Assembly: GCF_003515065.1 (NCBI RefSeq)
Contig: NZ_QXGH01000016.1
Location: forward strand, 62,001-126,000
Direction of reading: 5' to 3'
Source: Nocardioides immobilis
Lineage (GTDB): Bacteria > Actinomycetota > Actinomycetes > Propionibacteriales > Nocardioidaceae
Length of the DNA stretch: 64,000 bases
Below the pieces are notes generated by a model, which was not told where the DNA came from, searched no databases, and was given only the letters and a program-made list of their open reading frames with translations. A program made the translations under genes and the position numbers. This document shows, in pieces, positions 45,662 to 54,235 of this stretch (positions are counted from its first letter, which is position 1; each line of letters starts with the position of its first letter).

Positions 45662-46726
45662 CTAGTTCAGCACGCGCCGGATCCAGGCGTCGTGGTCGCT
45701 CAGCTCGGCCTTCGACGGCAGGTGGGCCGGCTCTGCCCAGACGGCGTTGAACTCGTCCATGCCGACCTTGTCGACGACCGCGCGGACGAAGCGGGCGCCG
45801 TCGCGGTACTGCGCCATCTTGGCCTCGAGGCCGAGCAGCCGGCGCAGGATCCGGTCGAGCGCGCCGATGCCCTCCCGGCGCTTGGTGAACTTGGCGCGGA
45901 TCTCCTTGACCGACCCGATGACCTGGGGACCCACGTCGTCCATCACGACGTCGGCATGGCCCTCGAGGAGCGACATCATGCCGGTGACGCGGTCCAGGAT
46001 CTCCCGCTGCGCGGGGGTGCTGAACATGTCGACGATGCTGCCGCCGTTGCGGCCCGCCTTGATCGCATCGGTGATCCGCTCGAGCCCGCCCTCGAGGAGC
46101 GAGCTCGGCTCGATGGTGTCGCTGATCGCCTCGATCTCGGAGAAGAGGTGGTCGCGCATCCACGGCACCGCCGTGAACTGCACCCGGTGCGTCTCCTCGT
46201 GCAGGCACACCCAGAGCCGGAAGTCGGCCGGGTCGACGCCCAGCTCGCGCTCGACGTGCACGATGTTGGGGGCGACCAGGAGCAGCCGGCCCGCCGACCC
46301 GTGGAACGGGTCGAACTGGCCCAGCACCTTGCTCGCGAGGAAGCCGAGCAGGCCACCCACCTCGGCGCCGGTGACCTTGGAGCCGACGCGCTGGGCGATC
46401 CGGTGCGGCTCCCGCTTGTCGGCCAGCTTGCGCATCATCGGCCCGGTCGCGACCTGGAACCCCTCGGCGTTGGCGCGCACCCAGCCCGGCCGGTCGACGA
46501 CCAGGATCGGCGCGGTGCCGTTGGCGGCGTCGAGGCCGGTGAAGTCCCGCACCAGACCGGTGCTGCGGGTCGCGCCCGCCCGCAGCTCGGCGACCACGGC
46601 GTCGGCCTCGGCTCGGGTCACGGTCGGACCGTCGCCCGCCAGCATCGACCCGACCGACACGGCGAACGCCCAGTCCACCATCTGCGGCTCGGAGGTCGGC
46701 GCGTCAGCCGGCACGGGGCTCGTCAT
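45662..46726 (-). CDS. Zinc-dependent metalloprotease (Zincin_2, DUF2342)
   Basis: A 354-residue protein once labelled 'coenzyme F420 biosynthesis associated'. The zinc site is CLHEETHRVQF with a third ligand in SLLEGHADVVMDDVG. The family has a solved zincin fold but its protein substrates are unknown. It precedes tilS-hpt in many actinomycetes (Rv3626c). No signal peptide, so it should be cytosolic. ATG at 46726. Confidence 0.9.
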   Translation of the reverse strand: MTSPVPADAPTSEPQMVDWAFAVSVGSMLAGDGPTVTRAEADAVVAELRAGATRSTGLVRDFTGLDAANGTAPILVVDRPGWVRANAEGFQVATGPMMRKLADKREPHRIAQRVGSKVTGAEVGGLLGFLASKVLGQFDPFHGSAGRLLLVAPNIVHVERELGVDPADFRLWVCLHEETHRVQFTAVPWMRDHLFSEIEAISDTIEPSSLLEGGLERITDAIKAGRNGGSIVDMFSTPAQREILDRVTGMMSLLEGHADVVMDDVGPQVIGSVKEIRAKFTKRREGIGALDRILRRLLGLEAKMAQYRDGARFVRAVVDKVGMDEFNAVWAEPAHLPSKAELSDHDAWIRRVLN

Positions 46727-46780
46727 GCGTTGAAGCGTACGGGTGGGATGTGCAGGCGCACCCAGGGTCGGCAGTCCTTC

Positions 46781-48253
46781 TCAGCGGGAGCAGTAGCAGG
46801 CACCCAGCGCCGCGGCCGCGTTGTCCATCGAGATCTCGGCCAGTCCGCCTCGGTTGTCACGGACCTTGTCGGCGATCATCGCGAAGACGACGATCGATCC
46901 GTCGAGGTCGACGGCGATCCCGGCGAGCGAGGTGACGCCGGTGAGGGTGCCCGTCTTGGCGCGCACCCGGCCCGGCCCCTCGGCCGCGCCCTGGTCGAAC
47001 CGGTCGGCCAGCGACCCGGTGAAGCCGGCGACGGGGAGGCTGGTGATCACCGCGCGGAGGTCGGGCTGGTCGTCGGAGGCGGCCCAGCGGATCACGTCGA
47101 CGAGCAGCCGGGGCGACATCAGGTTCTCGCGGGAGAGGCCGCTGCCGTCGTACAGGACGCTGCCGTGCATGCCGATCCCGTTGGCGCGCAGCACCCGTTC
47201 GACCGCAGCCTGGCCGCCGATGAACGACCCGTCGCCCTGGTCGGCGAGACCGACGTGGCGGAGCAGCACCTCGGTGGCCTCGTTGTCGCTCACCTCGATG
47301 ATCCGCTGCACGATCTGCGCCAGCGGCGCCGAGCTCACGGACGCGACGTCGCCCGCGCCGTCGTCGGCGACCGTCGCCTCGGGCGTGCCGACCACGGTGA
47401 TGCCGGCGTCGGCGAGCGCGTCCGCGAACAGCACGGCGGCGGTGAGGGACGGGTCGGAGACCTTGCCGTAGCCGATCGGGTCCCGGCCCTCGTCGGCCCA
47501 GAGCGCCGTGATCGGCGAGACGACGTCGTCGGGGATGTAGTCCGCGCGCCAGTGCGGGTTCGCGGTCGGGCCGCTGAAGAGGCTGTCGTCGTAGCCGAGC
47601 CGCACCCGTCGTACGCCGTCGTAGCGGAGCGAGCGCGCCGTCTGCCGCGCGAGGGTGACCACGTCGGCCTTCTTCGGCGCGAACGTCGCCTCGGTGCTGG
47701 TGCCCCACTGCGACTGCGGGCTGCTCAGCAGGAACGGGTCGCCGCCGCCGACCAGCACCAGCTGCGGCGTGCCGCCGCCGCGCTCGAGAACGGTGCGGGT
47801 CTCGAAGACGTGGTCCGGGCCGAGGAGGAACAGCGCGACCGCCGACGTCACGACCTTGGTGGTCGAGGCGGGGATGCCGACCTCGGCGCCGGACGAGGAG
47901 TACGAGAAACGTTCGCTGTTGCCGGTCAGCGGCGCCACGGCGGCGAGCACACTGCGGCCGAGGTCGCGGTCGGACAGGTTGCCCGCAAGCGCGGACTCGA
48001 CGGCCGCGAGGTCGAGCCGGCCGGCGTCGGCAGCGGGTGCGACCGCACGCGGCTTGCGCACCGGAGGTACGTCGAGGCCGGGCGGTGGTGCGACCGACGC
48101 CGGGTCGATCGGCTGGTCGGCGTCGTCTCCGAGGAGGTCCGCGAGCCAGCCGAGCTGCCAGCCGCCGACCACGGCGACGAGCAGCAGCGCCAGTGCGGCG
48201 GACACCCACCCGACGAGGGACCCACGGGTGTGGTCTGGGTCACGCTCGGCCAC
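46781..48253 (-). CDS. dacB: D-alanyl-D-alanine carboxypeptidase/endopeptidase (PBP4 family)
   Basis: A 490-residue serine peptidase of family S13 that trims or cuts peptidoglycan cross-links outside the cell. A membrane anchor at residues 12-35 (VGWVSAALALLLVAVVGG) is followed by the catalytic SxxK (GIPASTTKVVTS), the SxN (SDNEATE) and KTG (RAKTGTLTGV) motifs. I chose the GTG at 48253 because AGAGGGG precedes it; a GTG at 48286 lacks a site. It is divergent from ppa across about 100 bp, as in M. tuberculosis (Rv3627c/Rv3628). Confidence 0.92.
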   Translation of the reverse strand: MAERDPDHTRGSLVGWVSAALALLLVAVVGGWQLGWLADLLGDDADQPIDPASVAPPPGLDVPPVRKPRAVAPAADAGRLDLAAVESALAGNLSDRDLGRSVLAAVAPLTGNSERFSYSSSGAEVGIPASTTKVVTSAVALFLLGPDHVFETRTVLERGGGTPQLVLVGGGDPFLLSSPQSQWGTSTEATFAPKKADVVTLARQTARSLRYDGVRRVRLGYDDSLFSGPTANPHWRADYIPDDVVSPITALWADEGRDPIGYGKVSDPSLTAAVLFADALADAGITVVGTPEATVADDGAGDVASVSSAPLAQIVQRIIEVSDNEATEVLLRHVGLADQGDGSFIGGQAAVERVLRANGIGMHGSVLYDGSGLSRENLMSPRLLVDVIRWAASDDQPDLRAVITSLPVAGFTGSLADRFDQGAAEGPGRVRAKTGTLTGVTSLAGIAVDLDGSIVVFAMIADKVRDNRGGLAEISMDNAAAALGACYCSR

Positions 48254-48354
48254 GGTCCGACCCCTCTCGACTGCGCGTTCGGGCACATTCTGCGGGAGGA
48301 TGCTCGCAGTAGTGGAAACGGGCCTCCCGCTGGCCCCGCGGAGTGGAGGAAGAA

Positions 48355-48849
48355 GTGCTGGAGTTCGACGTCCTCGTGGAGATCCCCAAGGGGAGCCGGA
48401 ACAAGTACGAAGTCGACCACGAGACCGGTCGGATGCGTCTCGACCGCTTCCTCTTCACCTCGACGATGTACCCCGCCGACTACGGCTACATCGAGGACAC
48501 CCTCGGCCAGGACGGCGACCCGCTCGACGCGCTCGTGCTGCTCCAGGAGCCCACCTTCCCCGGCTGCCTCATCCGCTGCCGCGCGATCGGCATGTTCCGC
48601 ATGACCGACGAGAAGGGCGGGGACGACAAGGTCCTCTGCGTCCCCACCAGCGACCCGCGGATGGAGCACATCCGCGACATCAACCACGTCCCGAAGTTCG
48701 ACCGCCTCGAGATCCAGCACTTCTTCGAGGTCTACAAGGACCTCGAGCCCGGCAAGTCCGTCGAGGGCGCCGACTGGGTCGGCCGCACCGAGGCCGAGCT
48801 CGAGATCGACGCGTCGTTCAAGCGGTACGTCCCGCCGGCCGACCACTGA
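48355..48849 (+). CDS. ppa: Inorganic pyrophosphatase
   Basis: A 164-residue family I enzyme that hydrolyses pyrophosphate to drive biosynthesis. Active-site motifs: [31 protein letters not shown], and [11 protein letters not shown] with the metal-binding aspartates. I chose the GTG at 48355 because GGAGGAAG is correctly spaced before it; a GTG 12 bases earlier overlaps that site. Length is typical of actinomycetes. Confidence 0.97.
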   Translation: MLEFDVLVEIPKGSRNKYEVDHETGRMRLDRFLFTSTMYPADYGYIEDTLGQDGDPLDALVLLQEPTFPGCLIRCRAIGMFRMTDEKGGDDKVLCVPTSDPRMEHIRDINHVPKFDRLEIQHFFEVYKDLEPGKSVEGADWVGRTEAELEIDASFKRYVPPADH

Positions 48850-48860
48850 GCCCGTCGCGT

Positions 48861-48923
48861 CGTCGTACCTGAAGTTCCGGCCCTGATTTCGTCGAAATCA
48901 GGGCCGTTTCTTCAGGTACGACG
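48861..48923. terminator. 63-bp palindrome between convergent ppa and methyltransferase
   Basis: Arms of 31 nt meet at a single central base (48892): GATTTCG-T-CGAAATC at the core, CGTCGTACCTGAAG and its complement at the ends, with one 3-nt mismatch. It fills the gap between the two stop codons. It could halt both transcripts; there is no T-run. Confidence 0.8.
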
Positions 48924-48925
48924 CG

Positions 48926-49600
48926 CTACCCGCGCTTGATCGCCCGGAAGTAGCCGATCGCTCCGCTGCGGTCGAGTACGACGTCCGCCATCCGCTGCGC
49001 GTCGAGCCAGCTCACCAGCTGCGCCCCGGTGCAGCCCGGGCCGAGCAGTCCGGCGGCCCGGCCGACCCGGCGCATCGGCTCGTGATGGAGCCCGCTGTCG
49101 TTGAGCAGGGCGCTGCCGGTCAGCACGCCGCCGGGCTTGAGCACCCGGACCATCTCGATGACGGCCCGCGCGGGGTCCGGGAAGCAGTGGAGCCCCGTGA
49201 ACGAGACGACGAGGTCGAACGAGGCGTCGTCGAACGGCAGGTCGCCGACGTCGGCGATCCGCGGCTCCACCTGGTCGGCCACGCCGCGCCGCTCGGCGGC
49301 GCGCATGGTCCGGTCGAGCATCGTCTGCGCGATGTCGGCAGCGACGTACTCCACTCCCTGGGCGGGCTTCAGCCCCCGGAGGGCGACCCCGCCGCCGCAG
49401 GGGATGTCCAGCACCCGGGCGCCGGCCGGCTGGCGCCCGATCTCGGCCGCGGCGTCGTACAGCCGCTGGAGGTCGCTCTGGATGCCGATCCGCCAGGCCA
49501 GGCCGCCGAGGCGCCGGTGCTCCACGGTCCAGTCGTAGAAGTGGGCCCAGAGCGGGTCGTCGTCCCAGCCGCCCAGGCCCGGGATCCGGCTCAGCTGCAC
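48926..49600 (-). CDS. Class I SAM-dependent methyltransferase
   Basis: A 224-residue methyltransferase. Motif I is VLDIPCGGGVALRGL, motif II VAADIAQTML, and motif IV DLVVSFTGLHCFPDP, as in the UbiE/type-11 group. The acceptor is unknown. GAGGAG sits at a good distance before the GTG at 49600; a GTG at 49606 overlapping the upstream stop (GTGA) is equally possible. It is coupled to the acyl-CoA oxidase-like gene and may act on a lipid, but that is only context. Confidence 0.85.
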   Translation of the reverse strand: MQLSRIPGLGGWDDDPLWAHFYDWTVEHRRLGGLAWRIGIQSDLQRLYDAAAEIGRQPAGARVLDIPCGGGVALRGLKPAQGVEYVAADIAQTMLDRTMRAAERRGVADQVEPRIADVGDLPFDDASFDLVVSFTGLHCFPDPARAVIEMVRVLKPGGVLTGSALLNDSGLHHEPMRRVGRAAGLLGPGCTGAQLVSWLDAQRMADVVLDRSGAIGYFRAIKRG

Positions 49601-49602
49601 GG

Positions 49603-51591
49603 TCACTCCTCGCCCCACGCCAACAGCGCCTCGGAGCGCAGCATCTCGCGGGGCACGCCGAAGGCGCGGACCAGCTCACCGGCGACCGGTCGGACGCGGC
49701 GGCAGAGATCGTTGACCTCGCGCGAGATCGTCTTGGAGCGCTGGGTGGTGAGCCGCCCGTGCTCCATGAACCAGGCCCGGTCCGCCTCGATCGACGACAG
49801 CGCGTGCAGGTCGCAGACCAGGTTGAGGACGGTCTTGAGATCGCCGTCCGGCTGCTCGGCCACCGCGTCGAGGAACGCGTCGAGGACGAGCCGCTCGACA
49901 TGGGCGCGCGCTGCGGCGACGACGTGGTCCTGGACCCGCGAGAAGACCTCGCCCGGGTTCATCCCGGCGTCGATGCCGCGCTTCAGCCGGCGGGCGACGC
50001 CGCCGATCATGTGCTCCTCGCGGAACTCGAACATCGCCCGGTGGTAGTTGGGGTCGAGAAGGCCGGCGTCCTGGTCCCACTTGTCGCCGCCGAACGCGTC
50101 GCGCAGCTGCTCGAGCAGCTTGTGCGCCCGGGAGCGTTCGAGCACGGTCTCGACGGCGAGGTTCGCGACGAACCGCACCATCCCGAACTGGTCGAGGTCG
50201 GAGAAGTCGCTGGCGTAGTCCGTCAGCAGGCCCTTGGCGACCAGCTGCAGCAGGACGTGGTTGTCGCCCTCGAAGGTCGTGAAGACGTCGGTGTCCGCCT
50301 TCAGCGCGGCGAACCGGTTCTCCGACAGGTAGCCGGCGCCGCCACAAGCCTCGCGGCACTCCTGGATGGTGCGGGTCGCGTGCCAGGTCGCGAGCGCCTT
50401 GGTGCCCGCTGCGCGGGACTCCAGCTGACGCCGGGAGACCTCGTCGGTGGTGATGCCGGAGAAGACGTCGTGCAGTCGTGACGACAGCACCTGCTGGCCG
50501 AAGTGGAGGGCGTAGGTCCGCGCCAGCAGCGGCAGCAATCGGCGCTGGTGCATGCCGTAGTCGAGCAGCAGCTGCTCGGCATCCTCCTCGGTGGCCTCGA
50601 ACTGCCGGCGGCGCAGGCCGTACTCGACCGCGATCGTCAACGCGACCTTCGCGGCGCTGAGGCCCGCGGCGCCGACGCACACCCGTCCCTGCACGAGCGT
50701 GCCGAGCATCGTGAAGAAGCGGCGGTTGGCGTTGTCGATCTCACTGACGTACCGACCGTCCTCGGTGACCTGGGCGAACTGGTCGAGCAGCGCCTCACGG
50801 GGCACCCGCACCCCGTCGAACCGGATCCGGCCGTTGTCCACGCCGTTGAGGCCCATCTTGGGCCCGTCGTCGGTGATCGTGACCCCCGGCAGCACGGTCC
50901 CGCCGTCGCGGATCGGTACGACGAGCGCGTGCACGCCGTGCCCCTCGCCGCCGACGATCAGCTGCGCGAACACCGCTGCCAGCTGGGCGTGCTTGGCGGC
51001 GTTGCCGATGTAGTCCTTGGTCGCCGACGGAGTCTCCGTCTGGATGACGAACTCCTGCGTGTCCGGGTCGTAGGTCGCCGTCGTCCCCAGCGCCTGGACG
51101 TTGCTGCCGTGACCGGTCTCGGTCATCGCGAAGCAGCCCATGATCTCGCCCTTCACCAGTCCGGCGAGGTAGGCATCGTGGTGGCGCTTGGTGCCGAGCT
51201 GCAGGATCGCCCCGCCGAAGAGCCCGAACTGCACGCCGACCTTGACCAGGACCGACAGGTCGCCGAACCCGAGGGTCTCGAAGGCCGCGACGGACGCGCC
51301 GATGTCGCCCCCGCCGCCGTACTCCTCGGGGAAGCCCATCCCGGTCTGGCCGGTGGCCGCCAGCTCGACGACGACCTCCTTGACGCGCTCGCGGAACTCG
51401 TCGCGCGTCATCGTGTCCGCGTCGTCGAGCACCGATGCGTACTGCACCAGTCCTTCGCGCACGGTGCCGCGGATCTCGGCGTACCGGCCGTCGAGCAGCG
51501 CGGTCAGGGCGGGGAGGTCGACGCTGAGGTCGCCGTACGGCGACGCTTCCAGGTCCGACACGGGCGGGGACTGCTGCACGTCGCTGGCCAT
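49603..51591 (-). CDS. Acyl-CoA dehydrogenase/oxidase family protein (ACOX-like)
   Basis: A 662-residue flavoprotein, longer than common acyl-CoA dehydrogenases (about 380) and of the size of acyl-CoA oxidases. The FAD and substrate motifs are GCFAMTETGHGSNVQALGTT, KMGLNGVDNGRIRFDGVRVP, IQECREACGGAGYLSENR and VFTTFEGDNHVLLQLVAKGL. A C-terminal ACOX domain follows (residues 480-640). It should introduce the first double bond in beta-oxidation, passing electrons to oxygen or ETF. The acyl substrate is unknown. Confidence 0.9.
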   Translation of the reverse strand: MASDVQQSPPVSDLEASPYGDLSVDLPALTALLDGRYAEIRGTVREGLVQYASVLDDADTMTRDEFRERVKEVVVELAATGQTGMGFPEEYGGGGDIGASVAAFETLGFGDLSVLVKVGVQFGLFGGAILQLGTKRHHDAYLAGLVKGEIMGCFAMTETGHGSNVQALGTTATYDPDTQEFVIQTETPSATKDYIGNAAKHAQLAAVFAQLIVGGEGHGVHALVVPIRDGGTVLPGVTITDDGPKMGLNGVDNGRIRFDGVRVPREALLDQFAQVTEDGRYVSEIDNANRRFFTMLGTLVQGRVCVGAAGLSAAKVALTIAVEYGLRRRQFEATEEDAEQLLLDYGMHQRRLLPLLARTYALHFGQQVLSSRLHDVFSGITTDEVSRRQLESRAAGTKALATWHATRTIQECREACGGAGYLSENRFAALKADTDVFTTFEGDNHVLLQLVAKGLLTDYASDFSDLDQFGMVRFVANLAVETVLERSRAHKLLEQLRDAFGGDKWDQDAGLLDPNYHRAMFEFREEHMIGGVARRLKRGIDAGMNPGEVFSRVQDHVVAAARAHVERLVLDAFLDAVAEQPDGDLKTVLNLVCDLHALSSIEADRAWFMEHGRLTTQRSKTISREVNDLCRRVRPVAGELVRAFGVPREMLRSEALLAWGEE

Positions 51592-51611
51592 GCCCGCACG
51601 CTACCGATGCG

Positions 51612-51666
51612 TCAGGGCCTCGCGCAGTGCGTCGGCGGGCTTTTAGGGCCTGGCGTAGTGCGTTGG
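51612..51666. repeat. Duplicated 24-nt gene end downstream of the NlpC/P60 gene
   Basis: The last 24 nt of the NlpC/P60 gene (51643-51666, encoding PTHYARP-stop) reappear 31 bp further on at 51612-51635 with 20 of 24 bases the same, including a stop codon. This looks like a small tandem duplication or a leftover from recombination. Confidence 0.6.
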
Positions 51667-52896
51667 AGGAATCCAATAGAAGATTGACTCTTCGGTCACC
51701 GGGCGGCCGGTGCGCAGGGCGTGGATGATCGTGCCGTCGCCGGCGTACAGCGCGACGTGGTAGATCGAGCTCGCGCTGCTCGACGATCCCCAGAAGACCA
51801 GGTCGCCGGGCTGCAGGTCTCCGGCAGCGATCGGGGTCGATTGCTCGTACTGGGCGACGGAGTAGTGCGGCAGCGACTTCCCGCCCGCGCTCCACGCACC
51901 CATGGTCAGGCCGGAGCAGTCCCAGGCGTCCGGTCCGGCGGCGGCCCAGACGTACGGCTCGCCCAGCTGGGCGCGGGCGAACGCCACGGCTGCCGAGGCG
52001 CCGCCGGTGTCGGTGGGCGGCGCGGGGTCGGAGTCGTCCGGCTCGGTCGGCTCGGTCGGCTCGATCGGCTCCGTTGGCTCGGTGTCGTCGGCGGGCGGCG
52101 GGTCCTCGGCCTGCTCCTGCTGCTCCTGCTGCTGGCGGGCCTCGAGTGCGGCCTGCTCCTGGCGCTGTTGCTCCAGCGCTGCCTGCCGCTCCTCGGCGAG
52201 GGCGACGCTGATGCCCTCCAGGTGAGCCAGCCGGCGTAGCAGGCGGGCCTTCTCGGCGCTGACGCTCTCGGCGGCAGCGGCGGCCGCAGAGACTGCGGAC
52301 TCCGCGTCCTCCTTGGCGGTCCAGGCGTCCTCAGCAGCGTCGGCCGCGTCGGCGGCGGCATCCTCGGCCGCCTGCTCGGCGTCCTCGGCTTCGCCGGCCG
52401 CGGTCTCGTAGGCGGTCCGCTTCTCCTCGAACTCGCCCTGGACGATGCTCGCGGTGGCGTCGCGGTCGAGCAGCGAGGACAGCCCGTCGGCGTCCAGCAT
52501 CGCGTTGAACTCGGCCAGGTCGGGGCTGCCCCCGACGAAGGTGGTGAGCACCGCGTCGCGGTAGTCGTGCTTGACCGTGGCCAGCTCCCGGGCGGCCCGG
52601 CGCGACTCGCGGGTCGCCTGCCGCTCGGCCTTCCTCGCCTCGGTCAGTCGCCAGCGGGCGCCGTTGTAGGCCTCCGCGGCCTGCTGGGCGGCGACGGCGG
52701 CGGCCTCGAGGTTGGCGTTCGCGGCGTCGATCTGGGCCTGGATGCCCTCGACGTCGTCTGCCGCTCCCTCGGCCCGGCGCTCGGCGTTCTCGACGTCGCC
52801 GTGCGACGGTGCGTCGGGGTCGGAGGGGTCAGCGCTCGCGGGGGCTGTCACCAGCACGACGGCAAGCAGGAGTGTCCCGATCACGGGGCGGCGCAC
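51643..52896 (-). CDS. NlpC/P60 peptidoglycan hydrolase with coiled-coil domain
   Basis: A 417-residue secreted protein. Signal peptide (IGTLLLAVVLVTAPASA), a coiled coil at about 35-250 rich in A, E and Q, a proline/threonine linker with EPTEPIEPTEPTEP repeats, then the NlpC/P60 catalytic domain with the cysteine in AWDCSGLTMGAW and the histidine in IYHVALYAGDG. It resembles RipA/RipC-type hydrolases that split septal or side-wall peptidoglycan. The GTG start follows GGAGGAG. I looked for a c-di-AMP riboswitch in the leader and did not see one. Confidence 0.93.
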   Translation of the reverse strand: MRRPVIGTLLLAVVLVTAPASADPSDPDAPSHGDVENAERRAEGAADDVEGIQAQIDAANANLEAAAVAAQQAAEAYNGARWRLTEARKAERQATRESRRAARELATVKHDYRDAVLTTFVGGSPDLAEFNAMLDADGLSSLLDRDATASIVQGEFEEKRTAYETAAGEAEDAEQAAEDAAADAADAAEDAWTAKEDAESAVSAAAAAAESVSAEKARLLRRLAHLEGISVALAEERQAALEQQRQEQAALEARQQQEQQEQAEDPPPADDTEPTEPIEPTEPTEPDDSDPAPPTDTGGASAAVAFARAQLGEPYVWAAAGPDAWDCSGLTMGAWSAGGKSLPHYSVAQYEQSTPIAAGDLQPGDLVFWGSSSSASSIYHVALYAGDGTIIHALRTGRPVTEESIFYWIPPTHYARP

Positions 52897-53047
52897 AGGG
52901 AGTCTCCTCCGGGTCGACGGCAGCGGCCAGCGGTTGCTCCGGACGACTTCCCCGTCACCCGTGCAACTTGAAGCACGCTAGTGCTCATTCGTCACAAAGG
53001 AAACAGAAATCTCAGATTTCTCAGGAGTCACCGGCGTGTCGGCTTGC

Positions 53048-53067
53048 GAACTACACCGATGTAGTTC
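53048..53067. terminator. Hairpin in the NlpC/P60 upstream region
   Basis: GAACTACA-CCGA-TGTAGTTC is a perfect 8-bp stem with a 4-nt loop, extended outward by GCG/CGC across a mismatch. It lies between the PAP2 stop and the NlpC/P60 start. Confidence 0.5.
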
Positions 53068-53076
53068 TCGCACTCC

Positions 53077-53145
53077 GCGAGTCGGCGCAACTCAGAACGC
53101 GCCGACTCGGCGCCATACAAGGCCCGAGACGCGCCGACTCGGCGC
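53077..53145. repeat. Three GCGCCGAGTCGGCGC-type palindromic repeats
   Basis: The 15-mer GCGCCGACTCGGCGC (7-bp arms around one base) occurs at 53099-53113 and 53131-53145, and a related copy in opposite sense (GCGAGTCGGCGC) at 53077-53088. The set starts 3 bp beyond the PAP2 stop. It probably folds into stacked hairpins that end that transcript. Confidence 0.7.
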
Positions 53146-53148
53146 AGC

Positions 53149-54225
53149 TCAGTCGCGGTCGACGGGGACCTTGGACGTGGTCGTGGTGGGGTGCGAGTGC
53201 AGCCCGCGGTCGAACTTCTGCCCGCTCGCTAGCGCACCGAGGTAGAACGACACGATCGCGATCGCGACGCCGGCGATGTCGTCGGCGACGTAGTGCCAGC
53301 CGAAGTAGAGGGTGGCGATGACGGTCAGGGCGAAGTTGATCCAGACGATCCACTTCACGACCTTGTTGTTGATCGTGTACTGCACCATCAGTGCGACCAG
53401 CAGGGTGATCGCGCAGTGCAGGCTGGCGAACCCGGCGACGGAGTTCACGATCTCGGTGGCTTCCGGGTCGTAGAGGACCCGGTGCCGTGCGGCGGTGATC
53501 GACTCGAGCAGGTCGTTGGTGGGCGTGTGCGCGATGTCCTCGTACAGGGAGGGGTACTGGATGCCCGGCCCGAGCGTCGGCAGCAGGTAGTAGGAGAACG
53601 TGCCGAGCGACCAGGCCAGGCACTGCGAGGTCACGAACCAGTAGCCGTAGGAGATGTTGCGCGACCACACCATCCAGGCGGTCACACCGATCGGCACCAT
53701 CGGCAGGAAGAACAGGTAGATCGGCGACAGGATGTAGGCGGTCGCAGTGTCGCCGAAGACCGTGTGCAGGACCGTCGACGGGTCCTGCCCGAAGAACAGG
53801 ATCTTGTCCATCACGTGCAGCTCGCGGTCGAACGAGACCGGCGACGTCCTCATCGGGTCGGGGTTGGTGTCCCGCACGAACGGCAGGTTCGACTTGAGGT
53901 TCCGGTAGCTCACGTAGGTGACGTAGAAGCACATCACCCCGAGCGCGACCAGGATCAGTCGCTCCTTGCCCCAGTGCGTCCGCATCCGCTCGCGGACGAG
54001 GGGCCAGATCGAGGTCGGCCGGCCGCGCGAGAGCCACATCGTCCGTGGGATCAGGTCGATGCCGAGGCCGAAGAGCAGCAGCAGCGGCAGCCGGACGTAC
54101 GACGGCCCGAGGAAGCTGCCCTCGGGGTCCAGCAGCGGACGGTCGTACTTGATCGAGACGAAGACCGCCAGAGACCCCATGACGAGCGCCGTCCCGATGA
54201 GGAGGCTGTAGGCGCGGCGATACAC
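53149..54225 (-). CDS. PAP2-superfamily membrane protein (inositol phosphorylceramide synthase-like)
   Basis: A 358-residue protein with about eight membrane helices. The PAP2 motifs are SLHCAITLLVALMV (motif 2 histidine) and GWHYVADDIAGVA (motif 3 histidine and aspartate); motif 1 is not clear. In this class (AUR1/mycobacterial relatives) the enzyme moves or removes a phosphate or phosphoinositol headgroup on the outer membrane face. The lipid substrate is unknown. The GTG at 54225 begins right before the first helix but has a weak ribosome site; a longer in-frame start (54303) would run into the ABC gene. Confidence 0.83.
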   Translation of the reverse strand: MYRRAYSLLIGTALVMGSLAVFVSIKYDRPLLDPEGSFLGPSYVRLPLLLLFGLGIDLIPRTMWLSRGRPTSIWPLVRERMRTHWGKERLILVALGVMCFYVTYVSYRNLKSNLPFVRDTNPDPMRTSPVSFDRELHVMDKILFFGQDPSTVLHTVFGDTATAYILSPIYLFFLPMVPIGVTAWMVWSRNISYGYWFVTSQCLAWSLGTFSYYLLPTLGPGIQYPSLYEDIAHTPTNDLLESITAARHRVLYDPEATEIVNSVAGFASLHCAITLLVALMVQYTINNKVVKWIVWINFALTVIATLYFGWHYVADDIAGVAIAIVSFYLGALASGQKFDRGLHSHPTTTTSKVPVDRD

Positions 54226-54235
54226 CCGCGGGAGT

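Noticed and set aside
45536..48604. 1022-codon open frame antisense to tilS, the metalloprotease and dacB
   Set aside because: Runs across three real genes on the other strand; composition is GC-bias shadow with no domain signals.
52897..53148. Possible c-di-AMP (ydaO-type) riboswitch before the NlpC/P60 gene
   Set aside because: Many actinomycete NlpC genes have one, but none of the conserved blocks that I know for this class are present in either half of the leader.
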